From NCBI GenBank assembly GCA_004551905.1, contig SFPL01000063.1, forward strand, positions 1-27,199: 27,199 nucleotides of DNA, in the 5' to 3' direction. The notes below the pieces were generated by a model. The model was not told the DNA's origin. It did not search any database and was given only the letters and a program-made list of their open reading frames with translations. The stretch comes from Lentisphaeraceae bacterium. Its GTDB lineage: Bacteria; Verrucomicrobiota; Kiritimatiellia; RFP12; UBA1067. The stretch's first letter is position 1. The number at the start of each line of letters is the position of its first letter. Of the stretch, positions 6,137 through 13,445 are shown piece after piece. Both the position numbers and the translations under genes were made by a program.

Positions 6137-7446
6137 AGGGACGCGTCTCGGTTGCGCTCGGCTTCCTCGCGCTGATCTTAGTCGGCGCGGTCGTGCTGGC
6201 CGCCCCGTTCTCCCGCGTCGACGGCGCCTGGGGCGACCCGGTGGTTTCGCTCTTCACCGCCTGCTCGGCGGTCTGCGTGACCGGCCTCTCCGTGGTGGAC
6301 ATCGCCGCGGAGTTCTCCCGCACCGGCCAGATTGTGCTGCTCGTCCTCGTCGAGTTCGGCTGCCTTGGCCTCATGACCTGCAGCACATTCCTCCTCATCG
6401 CGATCGGACGCCGCCTGTCGCTCGCCCGTGAGTTCTCGCTCATGAACGCCTACGGCGTCGCCCAGATCCAGGGCCTCAAGGGGCTGATCTGCTGGACCGT
6501 CGGCTCGATGCTCACCGTCGAGGGAATCGGCGCGGCGCTCCTCTACCTGCGCATCGGCGACGTCTACCGTAGCATCTTCTACTCCGCGATGAGCTTCTGC
6601 AACGCCGGCTTCAGCATCGACCCCGGCTCCATCGCCGTCTTCGCCGGCGACCCCTGGGCAGTCTTCATCCTCGCGGCGGAGACGATCCTCGGCGGCATCG
6701 GGTTCCTCGTGCTCTACAACATCTGCACCTGCTTCCTCGGCCGCCGGCGCGGCTCCCTGCGCGGCAAGCTTTCGCTCCACGCCCGCGTCGTCCTGCGCCT
6801 CACCGCCTACCTGCTCGTGCTCGCCGTCGCCTTCTTCCTCGTCGCGGAGTGGAACGGCGCGCTCGCCCCCTACCACGGCGCCCAGCGCTGGTGGGTGGCG
6901 TTCTACCAGGCCGTCACCCCGCGCACCTGCGGCTTCAGCATCATCCCCACCGAGTCGCTCCGGCCCATCACCCGCCTCGTCTACGAGGCGCTGATGTTCG
7001 TTGGCGTCGCGCCCGGCTCCGGCGGCGGCGGCCTAAAGGTGACCACCTTCGCCGTGCTCGTCTACACCCTGCTCGCGATGTGCCGCGGCGAGCAGGAGAC
7101 CACGCTCGACCACCGCGTCGTCCCGGCCGAGATCGTGCGCGAGTCGATCGTCATCTTCATGGCCCTCGTCGGCTTCATCGTGCTCGTCACCGGCGCGCTC
7201 TTCATCACCGAGGACATGTCCGCCGACACCCCGGAGCGCCTCTTCTTCGAGGCCGTCTCCGCCGTCACCACCACAGGACTTTCCGTCGCCGATACCACCC
7301 CGAGTCTCTCATTCGCCGGACGCTGCGTCATCATGGTCGCCATGTTCATAGGCCGCCTCGGCGCGCTTTCGGTGGTAATGCTGATCGGCGACCGCGAGTC
7401 GAAGCGCCACGTCCGCTTCCCCACCGGCGAGGTGGTGGTGGGCTAA
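6133..7446 (+). CDS. TrkH/KtrB-family potassium transporter
   Basis: A 437-residue K+ uptake membrane subunit, nearer in length to KtrB than to long TrkH. The four pore-loop repeats that form the selectivity filter are all visible: VCVTGLS, CNAGFS, RTCGFS and TTTGLS. The segment APGSGGGGLKVTTF matches the conserved gate region between the third and fourth repeats. I chose the GTG at 6133 because it overlaps the tatC stop as GTGA and gives a complete first membrane helix; longer readings run through tatC. The cytoplasmic regulator TrkA/KtrA is not in the window. Its 3' end overlaps the end of rsmE by a few bases in convergent orientation, leaving no room for a terminator. Confidence 0.92.
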   Translation: MKGRVSVALGFLALILVGAVVLAAPFSRVDGAWGDPVVSLFTACSAVCVTGLSVVDIAAEFSRTGQIVLLVLVEFGCLGLMTCSTFLLIAIGRRLSLAREFSLMNAYGVAQIQGLKGLICWTVGSMLTVEGIGAALLYLRIGDVYRSIFYSAMSFCNAGFSIDPGSIAVFAGDPWAVFILAAETILGGIGFLVLYNICTCFLGRRRGSLRGKLSLHARVVLRLTAYLLVLAVAFFLVAEWNGALAPYHGAQRWWVAFYQAVTPRTCGFSIIPTESLRPITRLVYEALMFVGVAPGSGGGGLKVTTFAVLVYTLLAMCRGEQETTLDHRVVPAEIVRESIVIFMALVGFIVLVTGALFITEDMSADTPERLFFEAVSAVTTTGLSVADTTPSLSFAGRCVIMVAMFIGRLGALSVVMLIGDRESKRHVRFPTGEVVVG

Positions 7447-8225
7447 TTTGCCCCGATTACCGCAATCAGCGCAATCGCCGCGGTGTCGGTGCGGAGGATC
7501 CGCGGACCAAGGGAGAAGCGCCTGAAGCCGTGTGCTTCCAGGAGCTCGACCTCGTTGTCGGTCCAGCCGCCCTCGGGACCGATTGCCAGGAGAGGTCGTG
7601 GTTTGGTGCCGGGGTTCACACAGAGGCACAGAGGCACAGAGGTATTGGGGGCTGAAGAGGGGTGTTTAGCTGGACATGGTTTGTTAGGTGTGGCGTAGGG
7701 GTGCGCCACGATTCGGTCGCTGTTGGGGAAGAGCATGTTCAGCTCTTCGTCGAGGAAGCGGCGGAAGTTGCGGCGGACCAGCAGCTCGGGCAGGACGGTG
7801 GCGCCGCACTGCATCAACCCCTCGACGAGCAGAGGACGGTAGATCTCCTCCTTGAGCAGAGTGGCGCCCCAGAAGTCCTTCTCCACCTTGCGCGCGCCGA
7901 CGAGTACGATGCGTCCGACGCCGAGCGCGGCAAGCTGCGGCAGGAGCCGCTTCATCACCCGCGGACGCGGCGGAGCGAGCACGAGGTCGATCCACGGCGC
8001 CGGCGCGGGCGTGTCGTGGCAGACGCGCACGGAGACGCGCGGCCTCTCGCCGGGCGCGGAGACGGCGGCGATTTCGGACGTGCCAACGAGTCCGCCGATC
8101 ACTCCGGTCTTGAGCGGCTGGCCGACTTCGCCGTGGAGGACGCCGAGGATGTGTTCGGCGCGTACGCCGCCGACGGTGGCGACGCCGTCGACAATCTCGT
8201 CAGGCTCGAAGAGGATCCGGTTCAT
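7443..8225 (-). CDS. rsmE: 16S rRNA (uracil-1498-N3)-methyltransferase RsmE with an inserted loop
   Basis: A 260-residue SPOUT-class methyltransferase that modifies U1498 of 16S rRNA. The N-terminal PUA-like part (about 1-75) is followed by the trefoil-knot domain. SAM-site motifs are AIGPEGGWTDNE (about 214-225) and FSLGPRILRTDTA (about 237-249), both intact. Between the strand ending DRIVAHPYA and LLAIGPEGG, homologs have a short loop. Here about 30 extra residues (about 179-208) include SVPLCLCVNPGTK, encoded by an 8-base micro-repeat at 7605-7642. The frame is kept. The ATG overlaps the tatD stop (ATGA), so this is the last gene of the deacylase-tatD-rsmE operon. Confidence 0.92.
   Translation of the reverse strand: MNRILFEPDEIVDGVATVGGVRAEHILGVLHGEVGQPLKTGVIGGLVGTSEIAAVSAPGERPRVSVRVCHDTPAPAPWIDLVLAPPRPRVMKRLLPQLAALGVGRIVLVGARKVEKDFWGATLLKEEIYRPLLVEGLMQCGATVLPELLVRRNFRRFLDEELNMLFPNSDRIVAHPYATPNKPCPAKHPSSAPNTSVPLCLCVNPGTKPRPLLAIGPEGGWTDNEVELLEAHGFRRFSLGPRILRTDTAAIALIAVIGAN
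7605..7642 (-). repeat. 8-base micro-repeat inside rsmE (CCTCTGTG family)
   Basis: Reading the plus strand, three units of CACAGAGG follow GGGGTTCA; in the rsmE sense the unit is CCTCTGTG. The same sequence, with the same flanking GGTGC and GGGGTTCACACAGAGGC, occurs in tatD at 8719-8757, and a diverged copy lies at 17994-18022. An 8-base unit has no stop codon in any of the six frames. Confidence 0.88.
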
Positions 8226-9010
8226 GTAAACGCCCTTTCCGCATTGGCGAAGGTCAACGCCGCGAAGTCGTCCGCCGCCATGCCGCGCCGCGCCGCGAGG
8301 AATTCGCAGGTGTGGCGCACGAAGGCAGGCTCGTTCACCTTGCCGCGCAGCGGCACCGGCGCGAGAAACGGCGAGTCTGTCTCGATCAGGATGCGGTCGT
8401 CGGGCACAACCGCCGCGGCGGCGCGGACATTGTCCGCCAGGCGAAAGGTGACGATCCCCGAGAAGGAAATGTAGAAGCCGAGGTCGAGGAACTGCCTGGC
8501 CGCCTCGGGCGTGCCGGTGTAGCAGTGGATGATGCCGCGAGAGGGAATCTCACGCAAGAGCGCGAGCGTGTCGTCGTCCGCTTCGCGGGTGTGGATTATC
8601 ACCGGCAGTCCGCGACGGCGCGCCTCCTCGAGTTGCGCGGCAAAGAGCTTGCGTTGCGCGTCACGAGTCTCCGGCGAGTAGTGGTAGTCGAGTCCGATTT
8701 CGCCGACGGCTCGTGGGGGGTGCTCGGGGTTCACACAGAGGCGCGGAGAAACAGAGGGGTTGTTTTGAGGGCGCGGGTGACTGGATGTGTTGACCTGGTC
8801 GCGATCAAAGCCGGTGGCGAAGTAGACCTTCGGCAGGCCCTCGCCGGACGCGGCGACCTCCGCCGCCAGCTCCGCCGCGGCGTTGAGCGCCGGGCTCCCG
8901 CCGACCGCCATCACCGCCTCGACGCCCGCCGCGTGTGCGCGCGACAGGATGGCGGCGATCTCCACCGAGGACGCCGTCTCGAAGTGGCAGTGGGTGTCGT
9001 AGAGCCTCAT
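8222..9010 (-). CDS. tatD: TatD-family metal-dependent deoxyribonuclease
   Basis: A 262-residue amidohydrolase-fold nuclease. All expected metal ligands are present: His7 and His9 in DTHCHF, Glu104 in VGEIGLDYHY, His140 in IIHTREA, His162 in IIHCYTG and Asp212 in IETDSPF. The stretch where the family usually has a GxHPH motif reads GFDRDQ. It is followed by a segment (about residues 85-98, SVSPRLCVNPEHPP) encoded by the micro-repeat at 8719-8757, so the family's loop appears replaced. The start is the ATG at 9010, which overlaps the deacylase stop as ATGA and places DTHCHF at the N-terminus. A longer upstream reading has no support. It is unlinked to the Tat genes despite its name. Confidence 0.93.
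   Translation of the reverse strand: MRLYDTHCHFETASSVEIAAILSRAHAAGVEAVMAVGGSPALNAAAELAAEVAASGEGLPKVYFATGFDRDQVNTSSHPRPQNNPSVSPRLCVNPEHPPRAVGEIGLDYHYSPETRDAQRKLFAAQLEEARRRGLPVIIHTREADDDTLALLREIPSRGIIHCYTGTPEAARQFLDLGFYISFSGIVTFRLADNVRAAAAVVPDDRILIETDSPFLAPVPLRGKVNEPAFVRHTCEFLAARRGMAADDFAALTFANAERAFT
8719..8757 (-). repeat. 8-base micro-repeat inside tatD (CCTCTGTG family)
   Basis: A second, more diverged copy of the rsmE repeat with the same GGTGC and GGGGTTCACACAGAGGC start. It is in the same orientation relative to transcription and in the same reading frame, so both proteins carry LCVNP here. Confidence 0.88.
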
Positions 9011-10563
9011 CGCTCGAGGAACCTCCCGGCGTTGCGGCGCCCGGCGGCACCCAGCGTGGCGACCGCGCCATTGACGAGGACATGCCGCATCCCCTCGGCG
9101 AAGCGGTGCGGCTCGGTGTAGGTGGCGGGGGAGCGGAACTCCGACTCGCTCCAGACTGCGATGTCCGCGAAAGCGCCGCGCTCGATTGTGCCGCGTCCGC
9201 GGATCCCGAACCGCCGCGCCGGCACCGAGGTCATGCGCGCCACCGCTGCCTCGCGCGTCACCCCGAGCGCCCGCAGCCGACGGTAGAACTCGGGCATGGT
9301 GCCGTAGGCGCGCGGGTGCGGGTGGTCGGCGCCGAGCGGACCCCAAGGCGCGCGCAGCGAGGCGTCCGAGCCGGGGACGATCCAGTCGCGCGAGAGGATC
9401 TTGTCGAGGTTCGCCTCGCTCATCCCGAAGAAGAACGCGCCGGTGCGGCAGCGGTCGAGCTCGAGAATGCGGCAGACAAGCTCGCCGGGGGTTTCGTGGT
9501 TCGTGGAGAGGATTTCGGCGACTGTCTTGCCGCAGAGCGCCTTGGTCTTCGGATGCCAGGCGCCGCCGATCATCACCTGCGACCAGTCGCGCGGCGAGGC
9601 GTCCAGCTCCGCCACGATGCGCGAGCGCGCCTCCGGGTCCGCGAGCCGCGCCATCTCCGCCGGCGCCGCGCCTTCCTGCGCCCAGTCCGGGAGCACGATG
9701 TCGAGGTCAGTCCCCGCAGCGCAGAACGGGTAGCGGTCGGAGCCGAGGAGGAGTCCGTCCGCGACGGCGCGCTCGATGCGCCCGAGGACCGCGTCGATCT
9801 TGTGCCAGTTGCGTTCGCCGCTCGTCTTGAGGTGCGAGATCTCGGCGCGGATGCCGCTCGCCTTGACGAGGTCGATCACCTCCTCGATCGCCTCGAGGAT
9901 CTGGTCTCCCTCAGAGCGCATATGTGTCGCATAAAAGCCTCCCTTCGCCGCCGCCGCCTTCGCGAGCGCGACGACCTCCTCGTTCGTCGAGTAGCGTCCG
10001 GGCTGGTAGATGAGCCCGGTGGTGAGCCCCCACGCGCCCGCGTCCAGCGATTCCTCCAGAAGCCGCTGCATCCGCTTGAGCTCGTCCGGTTCCGCAGGCC
10101 GCGCGGCATATCCCATCGCCGACGAGCGCAGCGTGTTGTGTCCCACGAACACGGCGGTGTTGATGGCGGGCTTCGCGGCCTCCACCGCCGCGCGGTATTC
10201 TGCAAAGGACCGCCAGGTGAGCCGTTCGCCGAGGAGCGACGCCCAGTCGGAGGAGAGCCTCGCTTCGCCGTAGCGCGGCGCGGCGCTGCCGCCGCACTGT
10301 CCGTTCACTTCGGTGGTCACGCCCTGCGCAAGCTTAGAGGGCGCGTCGGGCTCGAGCACGAGGTACGCGTCCGAATGTGCGTGCGAGTCGACGAAGCCGG
10401 GCGTGACCAGGCACCCGCGCGCGTCGATCACCTCGGCGTCGCCCCTGGTCGCCGCGCCGCCGCGCACGACGTCGGCGATCCGATCGCCTTCAACTACCAC
10501 ATCGCCCGGGAAGGACTCCATCCCGGTGCCGTCTACTATCGTTCCGTTGGTTATGATCAGCAT
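9007..10563 (-). CDS. N-acyl-D-amino-acid deacylase (D-aminoacylase-like amidohydrolase)
   Basis: A 518-residue enzyme of the amidohydrolase superfamily, close to D-aminoacylases that release D-amino acids from N-acyl derivatives. Metal-site residues are visible: His61 and His63 in VDSHAHSD, Cys90 in GQCGGS, His214 in YATHMRSEGD, His244 in EISHLKTSG and Asp400 in VPGSDAS. The late motif HPRAYGTMPEFYR is also typical of the family. The N-terminal and C-terminal segments form the usual small beta-domain. No signal peptide is seen. A role in recycling D-amino acids from peptidoglycan is possible but not shown; an acyl-D-Glu or D-Asp deacylase is an alternative. It overlaps tatD as ATGA and follows a small ORF by 25 bases. 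A 14-base micro-repeat lies at 9493-9506. Confidence 0.88.
   Translation of the reverse strand: MLIITNGTIVDGTGMESFPGDVVVEGDRIADVVRGGAATRGDAEVIDARGCLVTPGFVDSHAHSDAYLVLEPDAPSKLAQGVTTEVNGQCGGSAAPRYGEARLSSDWASLLGERLTWRSFAEYRAAVEAAKPAINTAVFVGHNTLRSSAMGYAARPAEPDELKRMQRLLEESLDAGAWGLTTGLIYQPGRYSTNEEVVALAKAAAAKGGFYATHMRSEGDQILEAIEEVIDLVKASGIRAEISHLKTSGERNWHKIDAVLGRIERAVADGLLLGSDRYPFCAAGTDLDIVLPDWAQEGAAPAEMARLADPEARSRIVAELDASPRDWSQVMIGGAWHPKTKALCGKTVAEILSTNHETPGELVCRILELDRCRTGAFFFGMSEANLDKILSRDWIVPGSDASLRAPWGPLGADHPHPRAYGTMPEFYRRLRALGVTREAAVARMTSVPARRFGIRGRGTIERGAFADIAVWSESEFRSPATYTEPHRFAEGMRHVLVNGAVATLGAAGRRNAGRFLER
9493..9506 (-). repeat. Two units of the TTCGTGG micro-repeat inside the deacylase gene
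   Basis: TTCGTGGTTCGTGG on the plus strand, which reads CCACGAACCACGAA in the gene's sense and encodes TNHE. It is identical to units in the uvrA inserts and has the same orientation relative to transcription. With only two units it could be chance, though an exact 14-base match is unlikely. Confidence 0.5.
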
Positions 10564-10588
10564 TGCCTGAGGTCCGTTGCCGTTGTTG

Positions 10589-10744
10589 TCATTGGGCGAC
10601 CGGTCCGATTACCAGCAAAACGCCGCCGCAGTCGCGGATTGCCTTGACGTGGCCGTTGCTCCTGCGTTGGCCTGCAGGCAGTACGCGCCGATCAGCATCT
10701 TCGAGCGGTCCATCCGCGCTGTTTTTCCGTCGTCTCTTAATCAT
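10589..10744 (-). CDS. Small ORF or frameshifted gene fragment ahead of the deacylase
   Basis: A 51-residue reading frame starts with ATG at 10744, 10 bases after a good promoter, and ends at 10589, 25 bases before the deacylase start. The protein begins MIKRRRKNSADG and ends in a hydrophobic stretch, GGVLLVIGPVAQ. A second frame from an ATG at 10713 begins MDRSKMLIGAYCLQANA. If the two are joined by one frameshift they read smoothly into RSNGHVKAIRDCG. That looks like the N-terminus of a longer protein that has been cut short. I do not recognise the family. It may therefore be a decayed fragment that now serves only as the operon's leader, or a real short peptide. Confidence 0.35.
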   Translation of the reverse strand: MIKRRRKNSADGPLEDADRRVLPAGQRRSNGHVKAIRDCGGVLLVIGPVAQ

Positions 10745-10754
10745 AATGCCGCGT

Positions 10755-10784
10755 AGTCTATCACATCCCGCTCCCTGCCGTCAA
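10755..10784 (-). promoter_or_regulatory. Promoter of the deacylase-tatD-rsmE operon
   Basis: On the minus strand, TTGACG (10779-10784), an 18-base spacer and TAGACT (10755-10760), preceded by TGA. The same 18-base spacing is seen at gapA, pal and the first operon. The nearest ATG (10744) is 10 bases downstream, so the transcript would be nearly leaderless for the small ORF. Confidence 0.6.
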
Positions 10785-10794
10785 GCAAACGCCA

Positions 10795-10853
10795 CGGCAC
10801 TTTGCGCGGCACTTTACGCGGCAAACGCGATTGACAATCCGCAATCGGAAATC
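10795..10853. repeat. Tandem 12-base and 7-base repeats between divergent promoters
   Basis: Two and a half copies of a 12-base unit (CGGCACTTTGCG, CGGCACTTTACG, then CGGCAAACGCG) lie at 10795-10829. They are followed by three 7-base units, GACAATC, CGCAATC and GGAAATC, at 10833-10853. The first group sits upstream of the minus-strand -35, the second just upstream of the plus-strand -35. They could be protein-binding sites or simply another micro-repeat family. Confidence 0.6.
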
Positions 10854-10862
10854 TCTCCCTAC

Positions 10863-10892
10863 TTGCGCGTTCGCTGTAGGATTTGGTATAAT
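10863..10892 (+). promoter_or_regulatory. Promoter of the large secreted protein gene
   Basis: TTGCGC (10863-10868), an 18-base spacer and TATAAT (10887-10892) with TGG just before it (10884-10886). The ATG at 10901 is 8 bases after the -10, the same distance as at the first operon, so a leaderless mRNA is expected. The -35 is weak, so the extended -10 probably carries the activity. Confidence 0.75.
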
Positions 10893-10900
10893 GCACATTG

Positions 10901-13369
10901 ATGAAACGGCGAACTGACATAAATCTCCGATATGGTTTTATCTTGTCTGCGGTCATGCTGTGCGTGGCAGGCGCATCGGCGGAGACTGCGGAAGGCGAAT
11001 GGACGAAATCGACCTGGACTGAATTCACCGCGTCGCCCGACGCAATTTCTCGCCCCAAGTACCTTGCGGAGGGCCAGCTCTATACCAACTTCGCTCTTTG
11101 CGACGGCTGCTCGGCGCCATTCGATTTTCATGGCAATTGTGAGGTGGTCTGGAACTTCCCGCGCAAGGCGACGCTGACAGGCATCAAGATGTATTCAAAC
11201 CATGGCGATAACGGTCGCGATGACATCCGCCTCACCTCCGTGCAGGTCCGGTATACCGCCGACGGAGAGTGGGTGACGCTTCCGAACTCTGGGGTCACGC
11301 ACAATCACACGAGCGATATGCAGAAGAAGCTCTTCGCGGGCTTCGCCGCGCCAGACGGCTATAGCCTCGCAGAGGATGTGGTGGCGGTCAAGTTAGTCTT
11401 CCCCGCACAGGAGAACGGCTGGATTAACTTTGTGGAGGCCGAGCTACTCGGCTCGCTCGAGCCATCTTCCGAGCCGGAGGAGGAAAGCCCCTACGTCTGG
11501 GAGGTCGGCGGCTATGCGCCGGGAACGTGGACGCCGCTCGTCGCCGAAAGTAACATGATGGTCTACTGCTCGTCCATCCAGATTGACGACACGGTCACTT
11601 CATCCTACAACTTCATGACCGACAAGTCGGTCGCACGAGTCGACAACAACAGCGCATTGGTCGCCAACGGCAACACCATTACCTGGCTCTTTGCCCAGCC
11701 ATTTAACCTCTATTCCTTCCGGGTCTTTTCCCGCTGGAACGACGGAGGCCGCGACGACATCTCGATCTGGAAGTTAGAGACGCGCGACGAGAACGGAGTC
11801 TGGACAGTCCGCACGGATGCCGAGAACCACGCGATGGTCGGCACCGGCAAGAACATCAATACCACGGCGGGAACGGTGGGCTCGAACTACGCGATTCTGC
11901 GGCGCAGCGACGGCGAGCCGATAGCAAGCGCCGTCACTGGCGTGCGTGTTCTCCCATACTACCATGACTTCCCCCCCTGCTGGGCCGAGGTCGAGGCGGA
12001 AGGCGCCATGCCGCTTGGCCCGGCCATCTTAGACGAGCGTTCGGTCACAGTCTCAAACGACTGCTTCAAGGTCGATTGGACGGCCCAGCTCTCGAGCCTT
12101 GGCGCGAGCGAATCGGCGACTGTCAACCTCTGGACGAGCACCAACGGCGTGGACTATTCCCTGGCGGACTCGGCCATTGTCACCGAGACCGGCGTTGATT
12201 ACGCCTTTACCAAGACGTTCGACGCCGTGGGCCTGACCATCAGCTACCGCTTCGAGACCATCAACACCAGCGGCACAGGCAGTTGGTGCTCGACGAACGA
12301 GGTCGCGACATTCGTGAACTACGATAACGCAATCTACTACTGGCGTCCGGAAGTCGCCTCCGGCTCGTGGGAGGACGTCGCATGCTGGTCAAACAGTCTC
12401 AACGACGCACGGCTCCTCTACCCGTCACAGCAATACGCGACGGCGAGCTTCGCGCTGCTCGATCCGGCGACGCCAGTAGAGGTGACGGTCGGCGCCTCTC
12501 ATACGGTACGCTTCCAGTCGCCGGCGTCGTCTGCGGCGATGTTGACGCTCAAAGGTAGCTCGTCCGTGACGCTCCAGATCGCAAGTGTGACTGGATCACT
12601 GAAAGGAACAAACATCATAGACGGACTTGTCGCTAAATATTCGCGCGATCCCGCCTTTGCCGACGACGCGCGCGTCAAGCTTCAGAACGGCGCGAAGTGC
12701 TACATCAAGCCTGCGGACTTAAACGGGGCTCGGGCTGGCATTGAGCTGTATTCCGGCGCGAAACTCAACATCTATTCGTCGGGGCACTCGCTCTTCTTCT
12801 GCAAGGACTTCGAGATTGTTCTCGACGGCGGCACGGTCGAGAATGCTGGCTACTTCGCCTGGTCGGGCAATGGTAGCCCCAATCGCGGACATATCGTCTT
12901 TCGTCCTGGCGGTGGGCAGTTCCTGGCGCCCTCAAGCCACAGTATGTTGTACGGCAGCGACGCTCTCTGCGAGATAAGATACGAGTTGCCGGGCGGCAGC
13001 TGGAGCGGCTATACGACGGCGCCGCTCAGACCTGGGGATGTGAATGTTTATCACCCGTTCGGCAGGGTGGACGGCAGTAACGGAAAATTTCTCGTGAATG
13101 TCGTCTTCGGGGCGGACAGCCCGCGGCGTGAGCTTGAGCTGCCGCTCATAAGGAAGACCGACAGTAAGACGATCATCACCAACAACTTCGCTTTCGCGGC
13201 CTTCGGTGCGGACATGGATGTGAACGTGCCCAACAAGAAGGGCGACTACTTCTACTGGACGTACGGCGAGAACGACACCACCAAGCCGGCGGCGGCAGGC
13301 GATCTGCCGACAGGCCTCAGCTTCCACTACGCCGGGCGGAGGCGAGGCGCGGTGTACTTCCTGCGGTAA
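10901..13369 (+). CDS. Large secreted protein with duplicated discoidin-like modules
   Basis: An 822-residue exported protein of unknown role. The signal peptide ends near ASA-E (about residue 27). Two related N-terminal modules follow, at about 30-190 and 200-370. Each has a strand such as LTGIKMYSNHGDNGRDDI or LYSFRVFSRWNDGGRDDI, then a segment ending in G-x-W, as in F5/8-type C (discoidin) carbohydrate-binding folds. A fibronectin-like region (about 375-475) comes next, then a beta-rich C-terminus that begins at YYWRPEVASGSWEDVACWSN and holds strand-turn units like a passenger or beta-helix domain. No catalytic motif is seen. GC content and codon choice look less extreme than in the neighbours, which fits a variable surface protein or transfer. 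I prefer the ATG at 10901 to a TTG three bases upstream. Confidence 0.75.
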   Translation: MKRRTDINLRYGFILSAVMLCVAGASAETAEGEWTKSTWTEFTASPDAISRPKYLAEGQLYTNFALCDGCSAPFDFHGNCEVVWNFPRKATLTGIKMYSNHGDNGRDDIRLTSVQVRYTADGEWVTLPNSGVTHNHTSDMQKKLFAGFAAPDGYSLAEDVVAVKLVFPAQENGWINFVEAELLGSLEPSSEPEEESPYVWEVGGYAPGTWTPLVAESNMMVYCSSIQIDDTVTSSYNFMTDKSVARVDNNSALVANGNTITWLFAQPFNLYSFRVFSRWNDGGRDDISIWKLETRDENGVWTVRTDAENHAMVGTGKNINTTAGTVGSNYAILRRSDGEPIASAVTGVRVLPYYHDFPPCWAEVEAEGAMPLGPAILDERSVTVSNDCFKVDWTAQLSSLGASESATVNLWTSTNGVDYSLADSAIVTETGVDYAFTKTFDAVGLTISYRFETINTSGTGSWCSTNEVATFVNYDNAIYYWRPEVASGSWEDVACWSNSLNDARLLYPSQQYATASFALLDPATPVEVTVGASHTVRFQSPASSAAMLTLKGSSSVTLQIASVTGSLKGTNIIDGLVAKYSRDPAFADDARVKLQNGAKCYIKPADLNGARAGIELYSGAKLNIYSSGHSLFFCKDFEIVLDGGTVENAGYFAWSGNGSPNRGHIVFRPGGGQFLAPSSHSMLYGSDALCEIRYELPGGSWSGYTTAPLRPGDVNVYHPFGRVDGSNGKFLVNVVFGADSPRRELELPLIRKTDSKTIITNNFAFAAFGADMDVNVPNKKGDYFYWTYGENDTTKPAAAGDLPTGLSFHYAGRRRGAVYFLR

Positions 13370-13401
13370 TCGGGACCCTGAGCTCAGAACGAAAGCTGTT
13401 C

Positions 13402-13425
13402 AAGGCGGGAGGCGCTTCCTGCCTT
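13402..13425. terminator. Weak hairpin between convergent genes
   Basis: A 10-base-pair stem (AAGGCGGGAG with TTCCTGCCTT, two G-U pairs on the plus-strand RNA) and a 4-base loop lie in the 76-base gap between the secreted protein gene and uvrA. Neither side has a strong U-run, so termination is only possible; Rho could act here instead. Confidence 0.3.
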
Positions 13426-13445
13426 TATGGTCATGGTTTTCCTGT

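Noticed and set aside
7459..7477. CGCAATCAGCGCAATC at the 3' end of rsmE as another copy of the CGCAATC repeat
   Set aside because: It encodes the normal hydrophobic C-terminal helix of RsmE (AIALIAVIG), so family conservation explains it.
9011..9346. N-terminal extension of TatD to 9346
   Set aside because: The extra 112 codons lie inside the deacylase gene, are Arg/Ala/Pro-rich, and come before the family's normal DTHCHF start.
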